Of a stretch of DNA of 64,000 bases, positions 35,673 to 48,300 are shown in pieces. The notes beneath the pieces were generated by a model that ran no database searches, had not been told where the DNA came from, and saw only the letters and a program-made list of their open reading frames with translations. Source of the DNA: Benincasa hispida (lineage: Eukaryota > Streptophyta > Magnoliopsida > Cucurbitales > Cucurbitaceae); contig NC_052352.1 of assembly GCF_009727055.1 (NCBI RefSeq), positions 26,665,322 to 26,729,321 of the forward strand. Reading direction: 5' to 3'. Position numbers and translations under genes: made by a program. Numbering within the stretch: position 1 is the stretch's first letter; every line of letters starts with the position of its first letter.

Positions 35673-38600
35673 ATGGGCGGCGATCATAAAGCTATCACTC
35701 TCGAGGAGATTAAAAACGAAGCTGTTGATCTGGTACGTACGCTAAATGCTAATTGCTTCTTTCTTCTATCTTGCTCATTTCGATCTGTTTCTTCTGCGCT
35801 TTGTGTTTTGGTTGCCGAGAAAAATAACTAGAATAATCGCTTGCGAATGAATTCGGCCGGATTTTTCTCTGTGTTTGCATGTTGTCTTACCAGAGCGGAA
35901 GGTTCATTAGTTGTTTACGATTTTCTGTGCAATGATTTGTTTTCTTTGGTTCGATCGATAATCGTATTCTCGTCGCAGCGGAGATGAATCGTCCATTCGG
36001 ATGTTTGTTTGTTTTAGTTACTCTCTTTACTGGATCGGTTGCTTTCTTTACACGGCTGAAAATTTGGCGCTAAAAATTAGGCCGAACGACATTTTTCATA
36101 CAGTGTAGTGTAGTCTGCGATTAATTTTAATATCTCTAGTAATTTTCCGGATTTTATTAATTATTTTGTTAACTTCTATTTAACTAAGGCCATGATCCGG
36201 TTTGATTACGGTTTGGTTTTCTATAATTAAGTTTATAATACCTTTTTTTAACTATTGATTCTTTTAATGAGATAAGTATCTTGTAATACTTTTTTATTAT
36301 TTTTCTTTAAAAAAAGAAATGACTGAGAATTGAAATCCTTTACCGCACTATTTATAAAAGCAAGATCATCTATTAAAAAGATATAGATATGTTCTTTTTT
36401 TGTTTCCTTTTTTTTTTAACAAAAAGGTGGAGGAATGGAACTTAATTAGTTAATAATAAAAATTTTAACGTTGAGCTATGTTGGTGTTAGCTCAGCAAAA
36501 AGATAAATAGAACATTAAAATTATTTATTTTGATGTCCTTTTTTTCTACTTGAGTAATTTTACGTTGCTCCTTATTGGTTATGTAATATTATTTTATAAA
36601 TCAGGAAGGGAAAAAAAATATTTAGCTTGAAATAGAGAAAATAATATATTGCTTTCTAAAAAACCTACCGTATATTTGTATTATGTTGGATGCTTTTTTA
36701 AGATTTAATTTTGTGTTTAGATTGTTTTCAAATATAGAAAAATGAACTAAAATATTTATAAATATAGTAAATTTTTACTATCTACAATAAATTGCGATAA
36801 ACTAAGACACTATTAGATTTAGTAATCTATCGCAAATAAATGTAATATTTTGTTATTATTTATAAATATTTCCAGCAGTTTTGTTATTTAAAAATAATTT
36901 TTCTATTATTTTTCTATTTAAAATTAAACATATATGATTTACCTCAAAAAAAATGTTTTGAAAAGAATATATACTTGATTAAGGTCGAACCCTTCTCTGT
37001 AATTCTGTAGAATCCTTACAACGTTGTCAACATTTTCGGAATTTGATTTTTGAAAAGTAAAAATAAAATAGACAGATCGGAATTCCAACGGCCGCGTCGG
37101 ATCTTATTACGCCGTGATTTCTCCGGCGAGATGGCGGACGTAATAATACATGAGATGAGAATTTTCAAGACTTTTTAAAGCATTTGAAACTTTCAAAGTG
37201 GGGGCCCAGTTTATTGTGGACGCGTGGCAGTCATGAACAGGCTACGTTCTACGTTTTCGTAAGGCCAAATGCCGAAATTTCGCGCCGAATAAAAATCGCA
37301 TAAGATGCTTACCTTTTTCGGTGTCGTTGTTTTCATAATTTTTAATGTGGAATTGGGAATCAAACAAAGCTAATTGGGATTAACGAATTTTTATTTAAAT
37401 TTTTATGAGGAATCTGTAGCGATTTTCATGGATTATTGTGCTTCTTTCCTTTTCAATTTTTTTTTAATCTGAGCTGGATGTTATCGTACATGTCAAAAAT
37501 TATTTTAATTTAAACGTTCTTTAATATTTGAAGTTACAGTGGGAAGATCGGTCTTCTATATTTTTAAGGATGTTTTCTAAATTGTTTTTTTTTTTTTCCA
37601 TATTATTTTTATTGAGTTCCTAAGACATTCCAAAAGGTTAAAGTTTGTCATAATGAAGCTTCCTTGGATGTGCAGTTTTTCTTTCTCAGTTCCAACTTGG
37701 ATGTGTATTTTTTATTCTTTATCCTACTTTATTTTTATATAAAACATAAAAAAAAATAGACTATTTGAGATGTTTTTTAATTTTTTCCCCTATTATCATG
37801 CATGTTCTGTTCAATTCCAAATAATCAATGAGATATTTAGTTCCTTAATTTTAATAATTTGAATTTCTGCAATAAATTAGTTGATTTATCTTTGATTTGT
37901 AAATTTAATGGTGAAAGGCTCAAGTCTCCCGTTCATCCCACAATGATGTTTGAATAAAAAAATAAAAATAGGACAAATATCAATTTATGCACATATTTTT
38001 TTTCTTTTACTTTATTAATTAAAATCCTAGATTATCAATTTACATCTTTCTCCAGATTTCGTTTAGTTAATTTCGTGTAAAATTTATAATTTTTATCTAT
38101 TAAACTCCTAAATTTTCATAATCAATTAATTTACATTCTTCATTATGATTACTTTGAGAATCATCCATTCATTATAATAGATATATATTAATATTTCTCA
38201 AAAAATAATAATAATAAAAGAGGCTGGATGCCACACAAATTTTGTGTGGTCTTTTAAACTGATGTATGAATATTGTCGATCTGCTGTGATACAATACTTT
38301 CCCGTTTTTGTTATGAATATTATGCATAAATCAATACTTTCCCCATTTTTATGTTACAGTGGCTAACCTTATTTAATAGAAACGGTTGTTGCTGATGCGT
38401 GCTAAGTTCATGTGCCACTTCTCTTAAAAAGGTTAACCTTATTTTTTCACGTGTCAGTGGTGGCCTTGATTGTCACGTGAGTTAGTTTTGTGATGATTAA
38501 CTAATCTTATCACATCTATTTGGCTAAATTATGTAAAAAAAATTAAAAAAATAATTAAAAAAAAAACTCTTCAACTTAGTTATTTCTTTTAAAAATATTT

Positions 38601-41600
38601 TTATTCTTTCAAAATTCCAATCTCTTCATTAATGTTTTCAATATATCTTTGAAATACGAATCCTTTAAAACGTAAAAAGATTGGTGTTCTAAATTATTGC
38701 TATAGTCTCGATTTTTATTTAACATTCAAACAAATTTCCACAACTTTTGATGTTTTTTCTTTTTTAATTTAACCTATTTCTTTTGTATCATAATTTACAT
38801 GACTAGAAAAGCAACTTGGCATTTCAATTAATTTTCTTTAAGCATCGATGTATGATTTTTTTAGCATTACAGAAATATCTTATATATTTCTTTTGTTAAC
38901 ACTTCACGCTACAATCTTTATAAATAATAATAGACCTCACATTCATGTCAATAAATTTCACTTATTAATAAAAACATGTTGTCTTGACACACGATATGTT
39001 AAAAATTTTCAACGAAATAGTGAGGGTGGCTTTCTTGGAAAGTTCGAGTGTTCCTTGCTTTGTTAGATAAACAATGTACCTATGGAGTTATTACCTATTA
39101 AGTATTTACCTCCTTTGTGTTATATTTATGAAAAAGCCCGATTCTCCAACTCAAGACAAGATATTTGAATTTAAAACCTCTTAGATTTTCTTATTGATAA
39201 AATCTCAATGGGGTTTTGCAACAAACTGAATGATAATATGGGCCAGCACTTATTGATAAAATCTCAATGGGGTTTTGCAACAAACTCAAGCACAAAGGAG
39301 ATTTGTTAGCTATGTTCATTGCGAAATGGTTAAAGCCCGTGCTTGACATGCAAATCAAAACACCAGCTACGAGAACTTCAAGGCTAATAAAGCTTATAAG
39401 ATGCAATGGCCTGTGTTATGCATGGCATGTTTCCACAATATGTTGAAAGTCTAGTTATTGATTTTTTGTTCGCTTGAAATCATTACAGTGGCTCGATATG
39501 GTAGGTGTTAAGTGGCATATGTTGTTATCTGCAGGAACATATTCCTATAGAGGAAGTGTTTGAACAATTGAAATGTACACGAGAAGGTTTGACATCAGAG
39601 GAAGGAGCCCACCGGCTTCAAGTTTTTGGACCCAACAAACTAGAAGAGAAGAAGGTACACGGTTCAATTTACTCGGTGTGACAAGTAGCGTATTTTTCTT
39701 AATGCTTACGGTTGAATATCGTTGTTAATTTTTCCATTTGGTCCCTTGAATGCGCACATAGGAAAGCAAAATTCTCAAGTTTTTGGGTTTCATGTGGAAT
39801 CCTTTATCTTGGGTCATGGAAGCTGCTGCCTTAATGGCTATAGTCCTGGCAAATGGTGGTGGAAGACCACCAGACTGGCAAGACTTTGTCGGGATCATTG
39901 CTTTACTTTTTATCAACTCTACCATTAGCTTTATAGAAGAAAACAATGCTGGTAACGCGGCTGCAGCACTCATGGCTGGTCTTGCTCCTAAAACTAAGGT
40001 ATAAAACAGAACATGTTTTTCATGTCTCTTTAGGCTTTCCTTCATCTACTCATTGTTTTCTTTTCTTGTTTATATTTTTATATGTATTGTAGGTTCTAAG
40101 AGATGGTCGTTGGAGTGAGCAAGACGCTGCTATTCTTGTTCCGGGAGATATCATAAGCATTAAGCTTGGAGATATAATACCAGCAGATGCCCGTCTTCTG
40201 GAGGGCGATCCTTTGAAAATTGATCAATCTGCCTTAACAGGAGAATCGCTCCCAGTCACCAAGAACCCCTCAGATGAAGTATTTTCTGGCTCTACATGTA
40301 AACAAGGTGAAATTGAAGCTGTTGTGATTGCCACTGGTGTGCACACATTTTTTGGTAAAGCAGCTCACTTGGTGGATAGCACCAATCAAGTTGGTCATTT
40401 CCAGAAAGTTCTTACTGCTATTGGTAATTTCTGCATTTGTTCGATCGCTGTTGGAATACTAATCGAGCTTATAGTTATGTACCCGATACAACGACGCAAG
40501 TATAGAGATGGAATTGATAACTTGCTGGTGCTTTTGATTGGTGGAATTCCTATTGCCATGCCAACAGTTTTGTCTGTCACTATGGCCATCGGTTCTCATA
40601 GGCTTTCTCAGCAGGGTGCCATTACGAAGAGAATGACAGCCATCGAGGAAATGGCTGGCATGGATGTCCTCTGCAGCGATAAGACGGGAACTCTGACCTT
40701 GAACAAGCTAACTGTAGATAGAAGCTTGATCGAAGTGTTTGTCAAGGGTGTCGAGAAAGAGTATGTTATTCTCCTTGCAGCCAGGGCTTCGAGAACAGAG
40801 AATCAGGATGCTATTGATGCAGCTATAGTAGGAATGCTTGCGGATCCTAAAGAGGTGAAATTTGGTTGCATTTGATCTTTCTTTCTTAAACCAAGATTTG
40901 AGAAGTTGGATTCATATTACTTGTATAGTTGTAACTTTTCAGGCACGAGCAGGAATTAGAGAGGTTCATTTCCTTCCATTCAATCCTGTTGACAAAAGAA
41001 CTGCCCTTACTTATATAGACTCTAATGGAATTTGGCACCGAGTAAGCAAAGGTGCTCCTGAGCAGGTAACTGGCTTTTAATAGGTTAAATTACAACTTTG
41101 AACCAAATTTTTTATGTTTATCAAGCCATACAGAAAAGATGAAATTCTAACTTCAAAATCAAAGAGCGTAATTGTAACTTTTTTCAAATTATAGAATCAA
41201 ATTTTGTAATATAAATCATTTAATACTAACGGTGGTTCTTGCAAGGTTACTTAAGTAACTAATCATCTTGCAACTTTCTTCCAAGCAGATCCTAAATCTT
41301 TGCAACTCTAGGGAAGACGTCAGAAGAAAAGTTCATGCAGTGATTGACAAGTTTGCAGAGCGTGGGCTTCGTTCACTGGGTGTTGCAAGACAGGTCTTTC
41401 TAGAACTAGAGTATATATAGTTTTCCCATTCGAGAATTGAATGCTTATGTTACTCTTTTAACATGTATGCAGGAAGTACCTGAAAAAACAAAAGATAGCC
41501 CTGGAGGACCATGGCAGCTTGTTGGTTTGTTGCCTCTATTTGATCCTCCTAGGCACGATAGTGCAGAAACCATAAGAAGAGCTCTGAACCTTGGAGTAAA

Positions 41601-44143
41601 TGTGAAGATGATTACTGGTACATATCAAAAAATTATTTGGCCTATACATTTCTACTTAGCATACTCTTTAATTGACAAATAAGTTCTTTGAAACATGTAG
41701 GGGATCAACTTGCCATAGCCAAGGAAACTGGGCGTAGACTTGGTATGGGAACGAATATGTACCCTTCTTCATCATTACTTGGTCAAGACAAGGATGAATC
41801 TATTGCTTCACTTCCTGTGGATGAGTTGATTGAGAAGGCAGATGGGTTTGCTGGAGTATTCCCAGGTGGGCCTTGCGTTCATATTCTTCCTTCTTTAACA
41901 GAATGCATTGTTGGCATGATGATTCATTTTTGAAGTGATAATTTTCTGGTGCAATCATAAGAGTTGGAATATATGTCAACTTCCCATGAATTCAGTTTAG
42001 GCTTTGACCAATATTAGTATACATAGAGACTAATCTCATTTACTTTCAAATTTGTTGAAGTGAAAATGTTTTGATTTCTTGATGCTTTCACATAGTGCAG
42101 AACACAAATATGAAATTGTGAAAAGGTTGCAGGAAAGGAAACATATATGTGGGATGACAGGAGACGGTGTTAATGATGCTCCCGCTTTAAAGAAGGCAGA
42201 TATTGGAATTGCTGTTGCGGATGCTACTGATGCTGCCAGAAGTGCTTCAGATATTGTCCTTACAGAACCAGGATTGAGTGTAATTATTAGTGCGGTGCTA
42301 ACAAGTAGGGCTATTTTTCAGAGGATGAAGAATTACACGGTTAGTTCATTTTCTCCTTTTTCCAAGTTGTTTTCTAGAGGTGGGTTCTCTTGGTCATACT
42401 GTCTTAGACGCCCCAATATAGCCTTTGGATGAGCTAAATACCAAAAATTCTTGGATGATCATTGCACAGTGGTGTAATTGTTTTTCTATCTTCTGCAGAT
42501 TTATGCCGTTTCAATTACCATTCGTATAGTGGTAAGTGATTGTAAAATATGTTGTGATGTTAATTATATGCCCAAAAATGTTTCTAATCACTAACACTTT
42601 TCCTTCCTACAATCTTTGGGAATTGCAGTTTGGCTTCATGTTCATTGCTTTGATTTGGAAGTTTGACTTTGCTCCCTTTATGGTTTTAATAATAGCCATT
42701 CTGAATGATGGTAAATTCATATGAATAGAACTTCATCTCATATATACAACTCGCTTAGTATGATCAGGCTTCTGATTTTATGCTTTACCTCTAGGAACAA
42801 TTATGACAATATCAAAGGATCGAGTAAAGCCATCTCCACAGCCTGATAGTTGGAAACTGAAGGAGATTTTTGGAACTGGTATAGTGCTTGGAGGATACTT
42901 AGCACTAATGACAGTGTTATTCTTCTGGGCTGTGAAGGATACCAACTTTTTCTCAGTAAGAATCTTATTATATATAATATCATATCTGCCTCGTTAAAGA
43001 CGGCTATCATTATTTTCCTTACACTATTTTGCTTCAATGAAGGAAAAATTTAATGTGAAACCCTTGAAGGATAGTCCTCAAGAATTGATGGCAGCCTTGT
43101 ATCTACAAGTCAGCATAATAAGCCAGGCCCTTATCTTTGTCACGAGGTCTCGCAGCTGGTCATACCTGGAACGTCCAGGATTCCTCCTAGTCAGTGCTTT
43201 CGTCATTGCTCAGCTGGTAAGGAGATTTCGAGCCAGTTTGGAATGACTTAGTAATATTTGGAAAAAGTACAACTTTCTAATTAGCAACTCCGTGCAAAGA
43301 GTAAGGTTAACTAGTAGCTTTGAATTTGGGTATATATAAATGACAGGTGGCAACTGTGATAGCTGTTTATGCAAATTGGGGTTTTGCAAGGATCAAAGGA
43401 ATGGGATGGGGGTGGGCTGGTGTTATATGGCTGTACAGCTTGGTAACATACATCCCTCTCGACATTTTGAAATTTGGAATCCGATATGCTCACAGTGGGA
43501 AGGCTTGGGACACTCTTCTGGAGAACAAGGTATGTATTTTTTCAGTTTAACGTGTAGATTGAAGTATTTAAATTTCTAACCTCTTGAATTGAAGGCACAA
43601 AGCTTAAACTAGTCGAACTAGGCCAACAATAGTCTTATCTTATATCATGATACATGGAAGTTCAACATCGAATTGTATATTTGAATTCTCCACTATCATA
43701 TTATGGATTATCGACATTGGCCTCTTCTGTTGCTATTACATTACAGACTGCCTTCACAACCAAAAAGGATTATGGAAAAGAAGAGAGAGAAGCACAGTGG
43801 GCAGCCGCACAGAGGACTCTACATGGTCTACAACCACCTGAAAACTCCAATCTCTTCCCTGAGAAAAGTAGTTATAGGGAGCTTTCAGAGATTGCCGAGC
43901 AAGCCAAACGTCGTGCTGAGGTCGCAAGGTCTGTGTGCTAAGCTTTCAGAGATTCCCTAAAAAAATTCTTTTTGTTCCACATTTTAGAAAAGCATTGATT
44001 TTTTTTTTCCTTCCATTTTAAAAAAAATCAAAATGTGTGGGTGCAGGCTGCGAGAATTGCATACACTAAAGGGACATGTTGAATCAGTAGTGAAGCTGAA
44101 AGGACTAGACATCGATACAATCCAACAACACTACACAGTTTAA
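35673..44143 (+). CDS. AHA: Plasma-membrane H+-ATPase (P3A-type), complete, 16 exons
   Basis: Pumps protons out of the cell using ATP, energising transport across the plasma membrane. Exons: 35673-35732, 39535-39654, 39762-39998, 40093-40854, 40943-41065, 41289-41393, 41473-41617, 41701-41865, 42101-42339, 42499-42531, 42629-42710, 42795-42955, 43043-43216, 43347-43529, 43747-43928, 44047-44143. Every intron is GT-AG and all phases agree, giving 955 residues, the usual length. Visible motifs: TGES 188-191 (actuator), phosphorylated Asp335 in DKTGTLT, KGAPEQ ending at 434, GDGVNDAP around 593-600, and membrane Asp690 in AILND, the proton-binding Asp of the family. The C-terminus is HYTV, so the penultimate Thr954 that binds 14-3-3 when phosphorylated is present, along with the inhibitory C-terminal domain. 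The start was chosen because [14 protein letters not shown] matches plant homologues. Which AHA isoform it equals is not settled. It converges with the CENP-O gene. Confidence 0.97.
35733..39534 (+). other. Intron 1 of the H+-ATPase gene, 3.8 kb
   Basis: GTACGTACG donor and TTATCTGCAG acceptor. It holds a faint SINE-like piece (36408-36490, - strand, TAGCTCAACG and TTCCATTCC boxes with a poly-A tail), T-rich tracts and a 37-bp direct repeat (39191-39227 and 39250-39286). No coding sequence. A long first intron is common in this gene family and can carry enhancer activity, but nothing here proves that. Confidence 0.7.
39191..39286 (+). repeat. 37-bp direct repeat in intron 1
   Basis: TTATTGATAAAATCTCAATG and the 17 bases after it occur at 39191-39227 and again at 39250-39286, apparently without a mismatch. 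The offset is 59 bp. Confidence 0.85.
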
Positions 44144-45331
44144 AAGACTTCCAATTTCGTCTGGTGGAAAATCCATCTAAATAACGTGTAATCCATCAAG
44201 ACTACTTTAGGTAGCTTTTCCTTTTATATGATCAAAGTGTCTAGTCTGCTTAGCTTTGTTATTTTAAATTATGTAAGGGAACAGAAATATGGTATTCTGT
44301 TCAACCAAAACCGAATTCAAAACACCGTTGCATAGTTTTCCTTGTATTATTGTACGGTTGCTACAGCTTCCTTGTATTAACTGTCATTATCTTTATTTCC
44401 AATCATGCATATTCCTTCCCAACTCACAACTTAGTAATGGTATAATAGACAAAATCATCACAATTGAAGACTACAATAGATCTTGCCCAACAATTTTATT
44501 ATATAATCAAATTAATCAAATAGTAAATTTTATTATATAATCAAATTAATCAAATAGTAAGGTAACAAAGGAAGATTCCAGAGAATACTACAAAACAATC
44601 CAAATCTTCTAAATACCCTGGCTCTCCACAATCCTTTCTTACAAACAAAATTCCACTGGCCCCATACCACACTTGAATTTATAGCCAAATTTTAAAGCTT
44701 TGGTTTAGATTTTGAAAACACTCCTAAAAATTAGATACCAAAATAAAGAAACTCGGGTAAAAAAAATAGTATTCATAAGCTCAATTTTCAAAAATAAAAA
44801 ACTAAATAGTTTATCAAATAGAGCTTGGGTTATGAGCTCGGTTTACAAAAATGGATTGGTATATGTTTTCCAATAACTTTTAGGAAGGTTAAAATGAGAA
44901 AAATTGGATATGATACAATAAAACCACTTCATACAATAATGCCAACCTTAATGTATTTTTTGCTCTATACAACTGGATGTTAACGAAAAAAGATCATTTA
45001 GTTATGAACTATCCTATAAATGAACCTACTTCAATTTGTGATTTTGATGTTCTTACCAAATTCATGAAAACTCTAAGAGCTGGGTTGGCTTCAACCGATA
45101 AAATCCTAGTCAGTCACATAATAGCCACTAATCTACGATCATACCTCTGTTATAACTTTGTACAATTCCGCATAGCTCCAGGAGTTGCTGAAATACTATG
45201 AGTTAGTTTTCGGCGGAAACATCTGTTGTATAGCTTGGGGTAAATTCAGCACAATCTCAGCATATGCTGATATGAAAAAGCATAAAAAAGTGTTATGGCA
45301 ACTGGATGACTAATTTAACCTGAAAATAATT
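44144..45331. other. Convergent intergenic region between H+-ATPase and CENP-O
   Basis: Holds both 3' untranslated regions. A perfect tandem repeat of 34 bp lies at 44492-44559. The ORFs here are short and have no recognisable family. Confidence 0.6.
44492..44559 (+). repeat. Perfect 34-bp tandem duplication
   Basis: The unit AATTTTATTATATAATCAAA plus 14 more bases is present twice in a row, at 44492-44525 and 44526-44559, with no visible difference, so it is a recent duplication or a slippage product. Confidence 0.85.
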
Positions 45332-48300
45332 CTACAAGGAAGAATTTGCCAAACCTTCTGGTAAGCTCATGGTTCGTAAAGCATCCTCTGCATATGATAA
45401 ACGAGCTGGAATCGGATAACTTACAGTTCCTCCATTTTCCTTTTTGATGCTCAAGATTGATGAATTTGCGGTATTTTTCTTCATCTGAGGCATTGGCCAT
45501 GCAAGCACACTGATTTTAGTTGGCAGCACATATATGAGATCAGCATATCTCAGACTGACAGTCACCGTGCTGGAAACAAGACAAATCTAAAGTTAGAATC
45601 GTCCGAAAAGATGATCATTGATAAAACAACAGGCACTGACAGAAAACTAAAATGAACAGATCAATATCTCAGAATTTCAGGTAGATTGTCTCATTCAGCT
45701 CTTCACATTAAACTAAATGTTAAGTTAATCGTTTTATTTTTTGTCTTTAAATATTAAACTTATAAACACTACTTTCACTTATAAATTTTATTATTATGTT
45801 AGATTGTTATCTAAGGCAAATTTTGAGAACTAAAAAAATTAGTTTTTATTTTTGGAATTTGACTAATTCAAATGCTTCTCCTTTTTTTCTATTCAAGAAC
45901 ACAATTAACCTATAGAACAAATCTTGTTCAAATAAGGTATATTTCTTTTAACTAAATGTATACAGAATTCCACTTTTCACATTTTCTTTTAAGAGTTCAT
46001 GGGAAAGGGTGTAAGGTGATAAGCCAAATATAAAGAGAGTTAAACTCAATATATTCAACTGAGTTTAGTGAACTAACCAGTCAGAATCATCAAGCGCAAA
46101 TTCAATCATATGGAATGGAAGGCTATGATACAACTCCCTGATTTGGTTTCCATACAACTCCTTGATAAGCCGAACCTGCATGATTTATGAACACAAAATA
46201 TAAAATCTTCGCTTTGTGAGTACAGAAGATGAATCCTACAAACCATAATTACAAACAAGAAAGAGAAAACCATACGGCCACAAGTAAACACATCTACAAA
46301 TTCATCATCTTTTCCAATAACTTTCTTGCCAAGTTTCATACTTGCATAAAAATAAAGGTGTGCGCACTTCCAAAATAAATTGAAATCAGGTCGTGCTGCT
46401 TGAGGGTGCTTCAGGGAGATATCAATCTGAATCTCAGTAGATATGAACCTTGAATCTTGCAAAATATTGGAGGCATACAAATCTGTTAGGTACTTAAGTA
46501 CCTTGGAGAACCACACCCCAAAAGCTAGCTATTGGGGTGGGAGAGCTAAGCCACTTAAGTACCAACATTGGTCATCTCATTCTAACCAACGTGGGACAAA
46601 GGCATCCCATACTACCTTGGTTCCTAACAATACCCCATCCTCAGAAAGCCGACGTCCCAGTGGCTATTCCGGTGGTACTTCACTCGGCCACACCCAGTCA
46701 GAACCCTCTGCCAGTTCCACTCAAGAACATCAACAACCAGCTCGAATATCATTGTTAGATACTTAAGCACCTTAGAGAACTACACCCCAAAAGCTAGATA
46801 TTGAGGTGGGAGAGCTAAGCCACTTAAGTACCAACATTGGTCATCCCATTCTAACCAATGTGGGACAAAAGCATCCATACTACCTTGGTTCTTAACAAAA
46901 TCATTGGTGGCATTGCCTTTGGTAAATATCTGTGCAAGTTCCTTTGTTGTTGTTGTTGTTGTTTTTAATTATTCATTAAAAAATGCTTCTCAAACAATGA
47001 TTATTATTGAAAAATAAGGGAAGAAAAGACGAAGACAAGGTTTATGTAGAAAACCTTAGGCCAGGGAGAAAAAACCACAATAGATAAATTCTTATTAATT
47101 TGTTACATCTACAAAGCACCACAGACTCAGAAATAAATAGACTCAAAACAACCTTAAAATAGTAGAGAGAAGTAAAAGACTAAAACACTCTTAGGGCAAA
47201 TACACCATATCTCAACACTCCCCCTCAAGTTAGAGCATAGATATCAATAAGACCCAACTTGCTAATACAAGTGTCGAAGTTTTGCCTTGGCAATCCTTTA
47301 ATGAGGACATCAACAACTTGTTGGCTTAAAGGAATGTAAGGAATACAAATATTGTCGTTGTCTAGTTTTTCTTTAATAAAGTGTGTTAATCTCTACATGT
47401 TTTGTTTTGTCATGTTGCACTGGATTGTTGGTAATACTGGTAGTTGCCTTATTATCGCAGTAAAGTTTCATAGGCTCATGACTATCCTGGTGAAGATCAG
47501 ACAAAACTTTCTTCAACCATATCTCTTCGCATATTCCCAGACTCATAGTCATGTATTCTGCCTCAACACTAATTCTAGCAACCACCCTTTATTTCTTACT
47601 TCGCCAGGTAACAAGATAATAACCCCACACAAAGGTACAATACCCAGAGGTAGATTTTCGATCTATAATAGATCCTACCCAAACTGAGTCAGTATAAGCC
47701 TCGATGGCTCTTTTGTCATGTTTCCTGAACATTAAGCCTTTTCCCATAGTAGATTTCAAATACCTCAAAATTCGAGTAACGACCTCCATATGCTTGTCGT
47801 AAGGAGCCTGCATAAACTAACTGACCATACTGACAGCATAACATATATCTAGTCTGGTATGAGATAAGTAAATCAATTTTCCTACGAGACGATACCTTTC
47901 TTTATTAACAGGAACTCCTTCAACAGAATCTCCCAGCTTGGTATTGACTTCAACAGGAGTATCAATGGGTTTACATCTAGTCATTCTTATTTCTCTCAAC
48001 AAATCCAGAGTATATTTCCGTTGAGAAACAGATATTCCTTCTTTCGATCTCGCTACCTTCATTCCGAGGAAATATCTCAGACTGCCAAGATCTTTGATTT
48101 CAAACTCATCTGCCATTCTCTGTTTTAATTTGACAATCTCTGTTGCATCGTCACCTGACAAAACAATGTCATCAACATACACGATCAACACCGCCATCTT
48201 CCTGGATGTTGATCTCTTTGTGAACAAGGTATGATCAGAATGCTCTTGAACAAAACCTTGGGACTTAACAAAGGTGGTGAATTTGTTGAACCACGCTCTT

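Larger units (their letters stand above)
46484..46897 (-). mobile_element. TRIM element (small non-autonomous LTR element), 414 bp
   Basis: Two direct repeats of 146 and 145 bp (46484-46629 and 46753-46897) enclose 123 bp without an ORF. On the - strand each repeat starts TGTTA(A/G)G(A)ACC and ends CTAACA. A decayed tRNA-Met-type primer site (ATGATATTCGAGC) follows the first, and a purine tract (CTGAGGATGGGGTAT) precedes the second. AAATC stands on both sides, at 46479-46483 and 46898-46902, an exact 5-bp target-site duplication. It lies in the large CENP-O intron. Confidence 0.88.

Noticed and set aside
39725..40045. 106-residue - strand ORF
   Set aside because: Antisense of exon 3 of the H+-ATPase gene.
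46106..46516. Whole ORF as one large CENP-O exon
   Set aside because: An acceptor (ATGCAG before GTTCGG at 46175) joins in phase with the exon ending at 58851 and continues the family sequence. The upstream part does not resemble CENP-O.
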